From Mugil cephalus (Eukaryota > Chordata > Actinopteri > Mugiliformes > Mugilidae): 64,000 nucleotides of DNA. A program made the position numbers and the translations under genes. The stretch spans positions 4,470,001-4,534,000 of the forward strand of contig NC_061773.1 of NCBI RefSeq assembly GCF_022458985.1. The letters run 5' to 3'. The notes under the pieces were generated by a model that saw only the letters and a list, made by a program, of their open reading frames with translations, made no database searches and was not told the DNA's origin. This document shows, piece after piece, positions 50,170 to 62,690 of this stretch. Position 1 is the stretch's first letter. Every line of letters starts with the position of its first letter.

Positions 50170-50765
50170 ATGATCTATGAGACAGTTTGTGTGTCACACC
50201 GTGGTGAGGGTGTCTTGTCTTGGGTTTGTTTTGTCCTGTCATTTTCTGTTTTATTTTGAAAAGTAATTCTCCTTTCGTTTCAGGTCACTTGCCCTTCCTC
50301 ATGTGTCTCAGTCTGTGTTTCCACCTGTCCCTTATTTCCCTCCATGTGTTTAAGTAGTCTGTGTTCCCCTTGTCTTGTGCCAGAGTGTTATCGTCCTCGA
50401 CCTGCACCCGAGCCTTGTTTCATGTCTACACCCATAGAAGTTGCCAAGTTAACTGGCTTACTTGGCAACTTCTATGGGTGTAGACTCTCTTTCCTTAGTT
50501 TAGATTCTTAGTCCTGAGGTTTTCCTCCATTCAGAGTGTTTTTGTGTTTTTTTTTTTTTTTTTTTTTTTGATTTGTTTCTTTGATTTGAGTTTTTCCTCC
50601 TTCTGGAGAGTTTTTCGTTCTCAGTAGTCAGAGTTAGCGTCTAGGTTTTTTGTAGCCATTTGTTTGTCTCTCAGTGTGGGATCTCCGGAGAATCCAATAA
50701 AAGCCTTTTGTCATTCCATATCTCTGCATTCTGAGTCCTGCTTCGAGTCAGAGCCTGATATTGTG
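50170..50765 (+). mobile_element. Putative solo LTR-like insertion
   Basis: The block starts near TGTGTCACACCGTGGTGAGG, is T-rich with a poly(T) run at about 50548-50571, and has CCAATAAAAGCC (poly(A) signal) near 50692. Sequence continues to GTCAGAGCCTGATATTGTGA. This is the layout of an LTR with a U3, a poly(A) signal and a short tail. I see no gag or pol frame beside it, so it would be solo. The ends are not proven. Confidence 0.4.
50424..50485. repeat. Perfect 26-bp inverted repeat (hairpin)
   Basis: Arms 50424-50449 and 50460-50485 are exact reverse complements around a 10-bp spacer (TAACTGGCTT). The arm starts GTCTACACCCATAG. If transcribed it would form a stable stem-loop. Confidence 0.95.
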
Positions 50766-51269
50766 AGTATAACAGGAATCTTGGGCAGGTTGGTGCATTG
50801 TTCATCTAGGTAGGAGTGGACAACTGGAGGAGGCCGTGATGACTGGGGCAGATGCAGTTTATGAAGCTCCTCAGGCCTGATACACAGCACTCCAGACCAT
50901 GAAGACTGGGTTGGTTGATGAGGCCACGGCAGCAGATGTAGTTTAGAACTCCACAGGTCAGATATTCAGTACTCCAGACCAGACACCCTCACAAGATGAT
51001 GGAGGGGGAGGGGATGGAAAGGGAGATAGTGAGACACAGCAGTTGGTAATAGAAAATACATTATAAGAGATGGAAAATAATAACATATTACCAGAGAAGA
51101 AAGAGGAGAGGACATGTCCTCAGTGCATCGTCCCCCTGCAGCCTAGGCCTATAGCAGCATAACTAAGGGATGGTTAAGCCACCACTAACTATAGGCTTTA
51201 TCAAAAAGGAAAGTCTCTGACCTTAAACGTAGAGACAGTATGGTTCTATGAGGTCTATCAGATATGTAA

Positions 51270-53555
51270 GTGAACTAGTCCTTTAAAGCTGGAAGTCGTG
51301 AACTCGTAATTGTGTTTATTTCTGATACATGATGCATAAATGCTCTAATAAAATCCCAACAGTGCTGTTATTGTCCTCTTTGTCTCAGTTCCTATGTTAT
51401 CTTATCAAAACAGCTTCATTAGTGAAAATGAGACTTCCTGATTTCAGTCCAGAGCAAACAACAGAGCGCTTGTAATTACTCACAGTCAATAAATTAATCC
51501 ACAAGGTTACAAAACTGGAGCACTGATCTTTCCATGTCAACCAGCGCCCAAAGGCAATATATTAGCTTTGCCCCAAACACCACTAAGCAGCAGGACTGGG
51601 TGACGTTGCTGCAGCTGCTGTTTATTCATAAAGACAGACAGCAGTAAGTTTGTTTGTGAGCCTTGTCTCTCTGCATCCTCTGCTCATGCAATTATACTTC
51701 TGCCTAAATGCTGCCTCCGACTAAACCATCAAGTCTACTTTAAAGAAGGCTAGAAATAAAAATAAAACTATGTGTCAATGGGCTAGGCCACTGAAGGCTA
51801 CAATGTATTGCACATGTCTGCAGAATGGACTCTGCACACTTCATTTAATCTGTCTCTATGGCAGCAGGTGTCTGTGGAGAGTGTGTTTAATGTTTTAATC
51901 AGTTGTCCTTGTTCAGAGTGCGCTGGGCATCTCATTGTGATGTATGTGTTTGTTTTTGTACTCACGCTGTGTATGCCTCTGTTGTGGGCACAAGTAGCCA
52001 AGCAAATGCCCGGGCGAGTGTACGGATGTTCACAGGCATCAACAAGCAAACAAATTCACAACCCTTTTTTTTCTCTGCTTGCCCAGTGTCGGCCAACTGC
52101 TGGTGATAAAGCACAGGAATACAGAAGAATAATTACACAACATGCAGCGAGCCAGGCTGTCAGCAGAGACAAGCTTCCAGGGCGGAGCGGGGTGTGGAGA
52201 GGGTGAAGGTTTTTAATTGGCTTAATGAGCCTTCCCTCATATAGGGTTCATTTACACACTCTAATCCAATTATCCGCTGCCGTGTTAGATGCATGGAAAC
52301 CCTCCAGGGCTCTGGAAGAAAAGTGGGAGGTGGTGTCAAGGGTTGGAGACAATCACATCGAATCCTAACTAACTGAACAGCGACGGACCCAGTGCTTAGT
52401 GAATCAAGAAGACAAGGACATGTCAAGCAGTCGAATAATTCCTAGAAAATGAAGATGAAGTTAGCCTTTATAAAGACATCAGTTTGACAGGCAGTGTTTT
52501 GAGATGCGGGTATGTGATCAAGGAAAATGTTTGAAAGAAAAACTATGTAATTTATTCCATTTATTTCATACTATGCCACAAGACATCAACCAACACCAGT
52601 TGCCTTCTTCTTCTTCTTCTTCTTCTTCTTCATCTTGTGGGAATACGGCAGTTTTGACACTACTGGGCGTATTACTATCCTCAGTATTATCGATGACCAC
52701 CCTCATGCATCATTAGGGACATTTTTGTCCATTTGAGCAAATCTTTAACCTCCATCTGGTCATCATTTTGTCTGCGTTAGTGCATATGGCACAATGATCT
52801 GACTCTATCATTAAGTTCACATCCTTCTGAGGATGTTTCACTTTCCTGCTTCTCTCTGGGAGCTACAGGTCATCTTTATCGTGTTCTTTGGTTGTCAAAG
52901 GAATGAAATGACCAGACAACCAAGCTCCAGTTTGTGAAAGGTCAAAAAACGCTGTTTTTGTTTTCCCGACGGTGAAGTGCAGTAAGAGAAGAGACCCATG
53001 TTCATATATGGCTGCCTGCACATACACACAGACACACAGACCTTAAAAAAGCCTGCTTAAAAACGGCAAAATACAAAAATATTTTTCTCATAAATGCAAC
53101 CCTAATATTGTATGTATGTATGTATTGTATGTGTTCAACTATTTATTGGAAAATAGAAATATAATCATGTATGCATGGGCCTTGTCTGTTCAGTGACCTC
53201 GGCTAACCTCCAAGCAAAGGATGAATTTCTGAAGTTTCATAGCATCATATTAGTTTCAATGCAATGAATATGATTGGTAACAGGTGGGGAGAAGTCGTGG
53301 ACTGCCCGGTCCGAGCCACTAGCCACTCTGGTCCTCCCATCCCATGGGACAGCACCCTGGAAAGAAAAGAGAAACCCCTTCCTACCTCATCCTCCCTGTC
53401 TTGGGGTTTATATAACTCTCCCTCTCCCATTCTTTTCCTTGGCTCCTTCCAGCTGTGTGCCTCCCTCCTTTGCTACCATTTTATCTCTTCATTCCAGCAC
53501 TTTATTGTTCTCTATTATGCCTTAGCCATGTACATGCTCGTCTAGTCAGCAGAGA
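51270..53555. other. Intergenic region, no gene seen
   Basis: Only a (TTC)n microsatellite (52605-52631) and short unsupported open frames. Confidence 0.55.
52605..52631. repeat. (TTC)n microsatellite
   Basis: Nine TTC/CTT units in a row. Confidence 0.95.
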
Positions 53556-53559
53556 TAGA

Positions 53560-54170
53560 GTGCACCAGTGTACGGCAGCCTCCCATCAGCTTTTATGGAT
53601 GATCTGACGGTTACCACAACATCAGTACCAGGCTGCAGATGGATCCTCCAAGGCCTTGAGTGGCTCATTAACTGGGCTCGGATGGAATTCAAGCCTGCTA
53701 CACTCCCTGGTTGTAAAGAAGGGGAGGGTAACGGACAAGTTTTGTTCCTTGCTGGGAGGTGTCCAGATTCCAGAGAAGTCAGTGAAGAGCCTGGGAAAGT
53801 CTTTGATGGTACTCTCTGGGACAAGGTAGCACTCCAAGCAACCAGCAGTGAGCTGGGGAAAAAAACTTCAGCTGTGACTGAAGTAAGAACTGTCTGGAAG
53901 TGAAGAGAACAGGAAACAGTTGACCAAGCTGAAACTTGTGCTGGTGGGAACCGTTTCAACAGGCCGGGCAGGGCTGGGCAGCATCCCAAGACCTCAGCAC
54001 AAGAAGACCAAGGGCAGGGAGAAGCACCAACTTGTGCAGGGAGAGTTCCAAGCACGAGTGGAGAGAACGCTTTCAAGCAGCATGGTGTGGATGAGACAAC
54101 AGGCGTGAACTCGATGGGAGCAGGCACTGGACCAGAAGATTTTGTGGGCGGAGTTTTGGAGAGCAAAATT
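53560..54170 (+). mobile_element. Retroelement pol remnant with an FMDD reverse-transcriptase box
   Basis: The frame from 53568 has SAFMDDLTVTTTSVPGCRW, then WLINWARMEFKPA and GKVFDGTLWDKVALQATSSE. This is the catalytic FxDD region and following part of a reverse transcriptase of a fish retroelement family. A second frame (53920-54108) has TVSTGRAGLGSIP, which in that family lies far downstream, so a large piece is missing between. Frameshifts and stops make it non-functional. The long open frame on the opposite strand (54166-53546) is the antisense shadow. Confidence 0.75.
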
Positions 54171-57100
54171 TATTGTGTTTATTTTTGATTAAGAAAAAAA
54201 AAAGTCTGAGACAGTCTGATTCAGTAATCAAACTGCAGTTTAAGGGCTAAAATCTTCAAAATGATACAATTTTTGTAGTTTTGTGAAGTACTGAATAAAT
54301 ATAAATCTGTTCAGTTTTATAGCAGTGTTTTGGAAGTGGACATTTTGTCCTTAATGACCCAGACCTGCAGAAACCGTAAAACTGTTTTCACAGTTAGGTG
54401 GTGACTCTCATTATGGCCCAAAGAGGATTTGGCAGAAAATGAAAAACACATCAATCTGACATTCTCTTACCCAAGGTTTTTCTTTCCTCATTATCCTTCC
54501 ATCAACTGACTGAAGCAAGAGGCGATGAGCTGGAAATGTCTATTTAGAGGAAACAACATCACATGAAACTGAATATTTGCATAAATCCTGCCCCATATGA
54601 AACTAAACTCAAATAATAAGTATTTACATAATTACATTTTCCTCTCAGTACGTACTCAACCAAATCACATGAATCCCCACTGGTTCAAAATGTCTTTATT
54701 CATGACCAGACAGTATACTTAGCTCTTGCTCAGCCTCCAACACCCTCTCTATTTATTCCCTCATTCCCTGTGTTATGTGATGTCCGTTTCCATTTGTCCA
54801 AGTGTCCATTTCCTTTACTTAAGACTTAAACTGCTTGCAGGACTATGAACCAAGCGTTGCACCAACGCATGTTCGCATTGTTGCTGTGTTCATAGTGGCA
54901 TCTCCAGTAGTAACTGTAAAGATGTTTAAAGCAGCTTGTTGAGTTCTCTCACTCTGTAGCCCTGATCTCTGAACTGAAAATCAACCAAATGATGGTCCCC
55001 AGCTTCTACAACCAGAAATAAAGTTGATTACACATTGCTGAATGTCAGAGATAAACACTCGAAAGTCTTTTTTAACTAATCTACAGTCTAACTCTTGGAC
55101 TTGCTGGCTGTGATTCTGTCAGTTTGAACTCTTGACGATTAAATGGCTCAAATACACAATCGCTCTGGAGACAAACCACTTAACACAGTCCCTCAGACAG
55201 AAAGGATCTGAGCATTTACCTTTCTTCACAGCAGCACTGGTGAATCTCTACATCCTCCTTGGGTCCAGTGATGAGTAGGTGTAATCACATGAGGGAATTA
55301 AATGTGTGATTAGACCACTGATTAGCTACATTAGTTTTTAGCTGGGAGACAACTTGTCTCAGCCTCCATGTGAGTGTAAAACAGATCAATGACTTAAAGA
55401 AGTCGACCATGAAGAAGTGCCTCACTGCAGCTTCACTCACGGCTAATTGAGAGTTTTTCCACAAAAAAGATTCACTCTTTTCAAGACAACACAGTGCTAA
55501 ATAAAACACTGGAGCAGATTTTGTTGTTTGTGTTTGTCTCGAGGGGTTTCAAGCCCTGCTATACTTTTCTTGTGGCGAAGACTTCAGTCTTTACAGATGA
55601 CAGCTGGAGTCTAACACCTTCCGGATACAAGTGCATCGGCCCCATAGCTCCTGGCCACGGTTTTCTGTGTGATCAGTCTGATTTGTAGCAGAGGACTGGT
55701 AGAATACGGGGTATTTTCCTTCCTTCTGTTTGTACTGACAGCACTGTATCATCCATTTTTAGGTTACAGAAGTAATCAGGGCTAATCACGTTCACCATTC
55801 ACAGCCATGTATTCTGTATCGCAAATTGAGCTCAGAATCACAGGCAATCACGAGAGAGAACATTCAAAGTCGCTTAGTGTAGTATTCTTCATCGCTCCGG
55901 GTCTCTGTCTGCTTTGTGAAAAAAACTAAAATGTGTGTCTTTTATAGGGAAGAAAAAAGAGGAAGAATTAAAATTTTCAAATCAATACTATCAAAGGACA
56001 ACACACTCAGAGGTAACGAATAACCCAAACACAGATATGATTTCTGCCATTCTGCAATGTTTTTTTTTTTTTGGCCTCATCTGTTCTTTTCTTTCTCTTT
56101 GTCTCTTTCTCTGCTGCTTTCTGAAGCACTCTTGTGAAAATGAACCTGTCCTATGAGCCATTTACATCAGGCTCTCTCAATCCATTTTCCACTCTCGTGC
56201 TCTCTCACACACACTCAGCCTCACTTCCCTGCTGCAGAAAATGACAGTTCTTTGTTACCATCTACCATTTCTATAATCTCTTTCTATACCTCCTTGTCCT
56301 ACATGTACCTTTTCTTCTACTTGGGGTCATATGGAAGAAGAAGACTATTTTTAGTTCCTTGTTTCCATTGTATTGCCTCTTGCACAGGTTTGTATCTGTC
56401 ACTCTCCATCACTTTTCCACTTTATCTTTTTGTCCATGCTTTCATTTGTTGGTTCAGACTAAACTGCAGCCTCTCTGTGTATAATACATAAATAGAAGGG
56501 AAAAAATGCAGCTCGTTGAAAACTGTTAAAGCTCTACAGCAGAAATAAACGTACTGCAAGTAGTCAAACTGGCTCATCACTCATCCAAACAATGGAACAA
56601 AATAAAAGATAGACTAACCCTAACTGTAACATTCACAGTCCCGCTGACCACTTCTAAAGCATTACATGGTACTAAACCATTCACCCACTCCTCATTTTGA
56701 CCTTCTACAACTTTTAAAGGGGATTGTGTTTTTGCTGTGATGGAATCAGCTTCCTAAAAATATCAGGACTGCTGACACTTAGCAGCCTTTATAGACTCCT
56801 CTATTTAAATAAGGTTTTCTTAGCTGGTCCATTAAGTTGTCTTATATCTTTATTGACCTCTTTGATATTATATTTTTTTTATGTGATGTCCTTTATAACT
56901 CCATGTTTTAAAGAGTGCTTTAAAATAAAGTAATTAACTGTTTAGTTGACATTGCAGAGTCCTGTGTCACTAGCAACAGACCCAAACTGTGAAAACAGAC
57001 CAAAGTGCTGGAAAATATGATAAAATAAATAAATAAATACATAAATCTGAAAGTCCTTCGTCTCGTTATCAGTAGAGATGGTCTGCTAAGAGACACATGG

Positions 57101-57221
57101 ATTTGGTGACCACTGCAATGATCACAGTATCCTGCCTAACATCAACATCTTATCAGTGTCAGTCTGGTCATATTACTTCATATTTCACTGTAGAGTCTCA
57201 CAAAACCATTAGTTTGGCTCT
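54171..57221. other. Intergenic region, no gene seen
   Basis: AT-rich with scattered short open frames on both strands. I recognise no conserved exon, RNA gene or structured repeat. Confidence 0.5.
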
Positions 57222-57648
57222 ACACCAATCAGGCATAACATTATGATAACTTCCTAATATTCCTAATATTGTGTAGTTCTCCATTGTGCCTCCAAACCAG
57301 TTTTGACTCATCAGAGAACGGACATGGGTCTTCTGAGGGTGTCCTGTGGTGTCTGGTAACAGGATGTTGTTAGTGGTGGTCTTTGGGTCCTATGGGTTGA
57401 GGGGAGGGGCCTCTGTGGATCATCCCACAGATACTTGATCAGTTTGTCTGTGTCAGGCTGCATCCTGCTGGCGATGTCTGCTGCCATCAAGGAGTGTCAT
57501 TGTTATGGGGTGGGTGCTACATGTCTAAGTAACATCCACATTAATGTCAGGTCCAAAAGTTTCCCAGCAGAACACTGGATTGTCACAAGATGGTTAATGT
57601 TATTTACTTCTCCTGTCAGTGGTTTTAATGTTGTGGCTGACTGATAGA
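57222..57648 (+). mobile_element. Non-autonomous DNA element, copy A (near full length)
   Basis: The left end CAATCAGGCATAACATTATG and the reverse complement of the right end (CAGTCAGCCACAACATTAAA) form an imperfect terminal inverted repeat. The interior contains the block shared almost exactly with 46731-46868. The element is about 425 bp and non-coding. Compared with copy B it has lost an internal piece after 57440. The family is widespread in fish; I do not assign a superfamily. Confidence 0.65.
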
Positions 57649-59325
57649 AATGAACATGGGACATGTATATATGGTCCACCTGCAATTTAATGGTACAAAG
57701 GTACAACAATTTCTAAAACTTTACATATCAGCAACCCAACAATCACAGCTAATTGACCCATAGATGAAATAAGTCTAAGTTTGGAGAGAAGGTGACTAAA
57801 AATATGTGTTGTTATCCTCGGATTTAAATCATTCTCATCAAATACATTCTCTGCCATTTGTGACATTAAGAGCCTGTCCAGATCGTGCATTAAACAAAAA
57901 GTTTTCATTTTGCTTTCAAGCGAGGCCATTCAGAACAACCGTCAACACTTTTTCCCTCTGCAAGCTGTGGTCTAACGTTTTGTTCAAATGCAGTATTTTC
58001 ATTTCCCGGTTCTCCTTCCTGACAGCTATTGCTCTGCCTGTTATTTTCCGCCCAAAATTAACCCACAAACACAATACTGTCTGCTTCATCCATGCTCTGT
58101 CTCTCGTCACCCCCCATCCGGGAGGAGATGAGAGCTCTCACTGTTATGCATCATCTCCCCCCTGACCTTCAGCCTCGCTCTCATTACTTTCCTTTTCAGT
58201 TTATAGCTTAATACGTGGAGCCTTTACAGCGCGCTGCTGTACTCCCTCATCTTTTTCCGATTTCCGATTTCCGATTTCCAGAAAATTAAAATCCATTTTC
58301 CTCCATTCCACACTTGTCTCATTACATCTTCAACCTAGTCTCCTGTGGCTGCAGTATGAAAAGAAGAATCAAGCCGGGCTTTTCATGAGCACTAATTCCA
58401 TCCTCTACAGGAGACCTGCAGCGGTTGGGGGTGGGTGTTCACTGCACCTCCTCGGTTCACTCAGTCCACTTCACACATATCACAGAGGTGAGAAATCATC
58501 TCTGTTCAGCCGGTGTAATCAGAAATGGACAGATTTGTGGGTTTTCACTGAATGACTGTGGATAATCTCCTCCGCAGTGAGTATATTTTCACTCTGGTGA
58601 AATAATCCAGCGGTGGCCTTTTCTCGAAAGGGTCATTTAGCCAGCAGTAATCTATTAATTTATTAACAGTAAAGCCTTTCCCCTTGAGTTGTCATGTGAA
58701 TGGCAGGAGGTTGGTACAAGTGCAAAGCAATCGGGGCTTTCCTGTATGTTCAGTCCCTTGAGCCAGTGGCTCACGGCATTCATTTGGATAACTGCTCTAG
58801 TTAGTCTAATGAATCTTTATGTTGATGCCTGCAGAGATGAGGAGATACTGTGTGGTCAGGTAAGTGTTCTAGTAACACAAGTGTCACCGCGCAGAGAATA
58901 AATTTGCCAACCAAAGATTAGATCAAGGTCCTTTTAATGACTGATTGATCTAATAACCGGTAAATGTTTAAACTGAAGGAGACGCAGGTCTCTGTGTCTG
59001 AAAGTTCGCACTAATACAGGGGGCTTGATAGTTTATTGTGCAAATATTTTGTGAGAACTACTATGTCGTGAAATGCAATTCATTTTAAGTATTTTATAGT
59101 TAAGCAATAGTAACTGAGCAACATGTATAAAGACAGAATTAGACATAGACAGCTGCTGGAAATGTTTACATTTTGACGACTGATATACTGTTGATACTGT
59201 TCCTCTTTGTACAGTAAGGAGATTTGTACTTAGCTATTATTGTTGTTGGTGTTAAATTGTATCATTTAAGTAGGTTCTCATTGGTTCACACAACACTGTG
59301 TACAGTCGAAGAAGTGGGTCCAAAC
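57649..59325. other. Intergenic region, no gene seen
   Basis: No supported feature except a short 7-bp tandem repeat (three CGATTTC-type units near 58256-58279). Confidence 0.5.
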
Positions 59326-59329
59326 TAGG

Positions 59330-59690
59330 CTACAGGCCCCATATATAACACCATATACAGTATATAAGACCCTTGTGGGTGGTCTTTGCTTTCTTCTTCA
59401 AGCACCAGAGGCTTTGAGGGAGCTTGGAGACCCACTGCGGTATCTTTGCTATTCCTAACACTGTACCTAGCACTGCACTCTTCGGACAGAGATCTCTGTA
59501 GTTGTTCCTGGAAACTGCTAGACACACTTTGCAAGTTTGGGGGTCGCTGCCCCATGTGTTACAACCACCACTGCCTTTACCTTCCATATGTTTTCTAGCT
59601 CTTTTTTCAGCCCTTGGTATTTCCCGAGCTTCTCATTTCCTGATGTTGCCATCATTCAGTCAGTTTGTCCACCACTACAGTGTCCATTCG
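59330..59690 (-). mobile_element. Retroelement pol C-terminal remnant
   Basis: Read on the minus strand, one frame gives EKLGKYQGLKKELENIWKVK, followed across stops by AATPKLAKC and FPGTTTEISV. This resembles the C-terminal end of the same kind of fish retroelement whose catalytic part is at 53560-54170, on the opposite strand. Internal stops (for example after AKCV) show it is dead. Confidence 0.65.
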
Positions 59691-60115
59691 GTTAGCCTTC
59701 ATCATCAGCTGAAGGCACAAGACACAGAGAGACTGTGGCACTACATCACTACAACAAGGGAAGCTTTTCAGATTGTCATTCCCCGTGATTGACAGTGGAG
59801 GATAATCTTGAAGCTCAGAGGGCCTGGTTTATTTATGTGTAGTCTCACATTCAGACATGCCTATGCATTCCTGTTCTGAGAAAGGAACAGGGCTGCTGCT
59901 GTGAGATTTGGTGCCTCTGGTATCCCGTCATTTTCCTGCTTGTGACCAGAGACGGTGAAATGGAGAGAATTTAAAAAGAGAATTTATTCTTCATTCATTA
60001 TTCATTACATTTTACATATGCCAGACAAAATACAGAAAAAACATATAAACAATCACTGTCTTATATTTAACAGTCAAGTTAGAAAAAGCAAAGCACAGTG
60101 GCCTTTTTATTTAAA

Positions 60116-60198
60116 GATAAGATAAGATAAGATAAGATAAGATAAGATAAGATAAGATAAGATAAGATAAGATAAGATAAGATAAGATAAGATAAGAT
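60116..60198. repeat. (GATAA)n pentanucleotide microsatellite
   Basis: About 16.6 perfect copies of GATAA in a row, each containing a GATA core. Confidence 0.98.
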
Positions 60199-62690
60199 CT
60201 CACAGACAGTGCACACACTCTGCATAGACATACTATGAAAGAATAAAAATAAGAATATGAAAAATAGAAAAAAAAATAGGATAGAAAGACATATTACAAA
60301 CAAGGCAGCGTTCAAGTAAGATATAAAAAAATTAGTATGCTTATATACACTGCAAAACTGTCCCATCAGTCTTAACAGAAGGTTTTTTCATTTATTTTCC
60401 ACCTCTCTCCATCTCCATCTCTCCATCTCTCATAAAGCCATCTGTCTGCAGCAGAAAGCGGCAAGTGTTGATAACGTGGAAAACAGCTTCAAATAATTGC
60501 AGGTTGTGAAATGTTCTTTGGCTCTTTCGTCATTATGAGGTCAGGAACCAACTGATTTTCAAAACACAACAGTTTGCCCTCACCACAGCGACTACGGGGG
60601 CCGCTTTTTCAAGCTGAGAACCAGAAGCATAAATGAAGTCAAACAAAAAGAAGCTGCATGAAAACACTGTTTTGACTCACATCCTACAAACCATCAAACA
60701 CATTATGGCGCAACTGATGTGTTCTGCGCAGTTATTCTAATGATGTATTTAGAGGTTTCACAGAAAAGGAGAATTGTCTTTTATTTTCCCATGGTGGTGA
60801 TGGTGGTGTTCTGTTCAAGAGCCTTTTTTGAGGGATCTTATTATTGCCTCTCTGTTGAAACTTGAATTACTGATTTCTAAAGTAACAAAGTAACATATAG
60901 TGCAAACTTATCATGCAACAATTAAACATCAAATTTGGTTTCATACTTGTCTTTCATATCTTGTAGCTTCCATGACTCTCTCTCTCAGCTGACTCATAGG
61001 TTGCTTTTTTGTTTCACGTTTTCTTTAAATCTTGACATAATTGGAGTTTCCACCGTTCGTGAAAAATTTGCCATTTCCTCTGTCTGTTCTTTGTCACTTT
61101 CTGGAAAAATAAAAACCCAGTGTTTTTGATGAAGCGAACAATTGTCACACTAATATATACTGTAAGTTCGGTCCCTTTAATTTTTTAGATTATTATTTTC
61201 TTATAAATGTCACGAGTCCATTATCAAACCCATCCTCTGCTCAATGCGGTGCCTACAGAGACTCGGTACAAGTACAATCTCTATCAAGGAATTTTCCAGC
61301 TGAACTGACGCCTGTACCTCCGCCGTCGCTGAGCGCGTCAGTAGCTTTTAGCTGCAGCTCCTCGTCAGCCTCTAAAAGCGTCATTACTACCTCTGCTGTG
61401 ATTCTCCACATGTTGTGAAAACCCTATTAAAACACTAAAAGCAACACACGCAGTCAGAACATCATCTGATAAGTCAGCTGTGGATGACAGACCCCAGATG
61501 CAGTAGTGTTGACGTGAGTGTGCAATGTTTTAATTAACAGTCCTTGCGTTTGCAGAGGAAACTGTGAGAGAAAGTCTAGTGTCAACGCTAGCAGCCGCTA
61601 AGTCATGTGAAATGTGTCTAAATACACAAGAGTGGCTGCTAAATGCTGCTTCATAATTTGAGAGATGGGTATACAGCGTTAACAACCTTTTTAGCGTTTT
61701 GAATCAGTCCAGTCATTCAGTTTGATTGTGAGTGTCACTTTGATGGCAGAGACTGATATTACTAATAGTTTAATAAGATCCAGCACATAAACCGAGGACT
61801 GACTGCTGTGGTACAGGAATGATTCCACCCTGTGCTCCTTGCTGCATGTCATTCCCTCTCTCCTCCTTAGATAAAGATATAAAAAAAATACCTTAAAAAA
61901 AAAAAAGAGGAAAAACTGTGTTTAGATTGAAGGTTCCCTGTAAAGCGTTAGCGTGCTGTGGAGTTGTTTTCTGAGTTCAGGATGTGTCATGAGGACACAC
62001 AGACAAAACATGCTGTCACCCTGTCCTGACAGCTTCCTGAACACTCCAGTGTCACCCTGTCACTCAGAGCACGGCACAGCCATCCAGAGATGCATGAATA
62101 CATTTGAATGAAATACGTACATGCAGTAGTAACCACTGAAGTTTAACTGAATGACCAGAACCTCAGACCCTCTCCCAATGGGACCACAGCTGACCAGTAA
62201 GGAAACCAACTTGAACCTGATTGAAATGAACTTGGCTGTTCACATGGATGATAAATAATAAAAATGATGTGATACGATATGGATGTTTATATATCCCAAA
62301 ACTTAGTCCAAAGTTGTGCTGCGGCGCTGTGTACCAGAAATGTAACAGAAGCAGAATCTGAAGCTTTATTTTTATACTTCTTTCGCTCCCACAAACTGGT
62401 CATGGTGCCTGATGTTTACCCCACATGGAGCAAACATGTGCAGTAACTATTCGTTTACTGCACCCAGGAAGAAGTGATGATAATCTAACATCTTCTTATT
62501 TAACAGTTTATCAGTGGGTAAAACCACCTCTTTCAGTCTGTGGTCATATTTGTTCTGTTTGAACTGTGACTCTGATTATTAGCTGAATATTAGTGGCATG
62601 AAGTCATTTGAAACCTGCAACATGTCATTCTGGCTTACTCCTCATGTCTTCACCCCCTTAGGCTGTACATACAGGAGGCCATGTAACAGA
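60199..62690. other. Intergenic region, one small open frame of note
   Basis: Mostly AT-rich without supported genes. A GC-richer patch at 61250-61411 holds a 52-codon minus-strand frame, listed separately. The stretch 62280-62470 has a diverged counterpart at 32190-32330. Confidence 0.5.
61253..61411 (-). CDS. Short open frame of unknown function (52 codons)
   Basis: ATG at 61411-61409 to TAG at 61255-61253 in a GC-richer island. The product begins MWRITAEVVMTLLEADEELQ and continues LKATDALSDGGG. It has an acidic helical start and a Gly/Ser-rich middle. I do not recognise it. It could be a remnant of a transposon-encoded protein or a chance frame. No splice donor is compelling. Confidence 0.25.
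   Translation of the reverse strand: MWRITAEVVMTLLEADEELQLKATDALSDGGGTGVSSAGKFLDRDCTCTESL

Larger units (their letters stand above)
49895..51265 (-). repeat. Composite teleost interspersed repeat, interrupted by an LTR-like block
   Basis: The left part (49930-50060) is the reverse-oriented copy of the family at 36640 (AAAAACTCCCTTTAACAGGA, then ACCCAGCTCATATGGAGGGA). The right part (about 50780-51265) carries words typical of the same kind of fish repeat, such as CCTATAGCAGCATAACTAAG and CTTTATCAAAAAGGAAAGTC. Between them lies a block of different character (50170-50765), which suggests insertion into an older repeat. Confidence 0.6.

Noticed and set aside
53546-54166. 206-codon minus-strand frame, the longest frame reported in the region
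   Set aside because: It is antisense to the reverse-transcriptase remnant, whose plus-strand frame carries the FMDD box and family-typical words.
60079-60366. 95-codon minus-strand frame with repeated Ile-Leu-Ser-Tyr-Leu units
   Set aside because: It is a translation of the (GATAA)n microsatellite.
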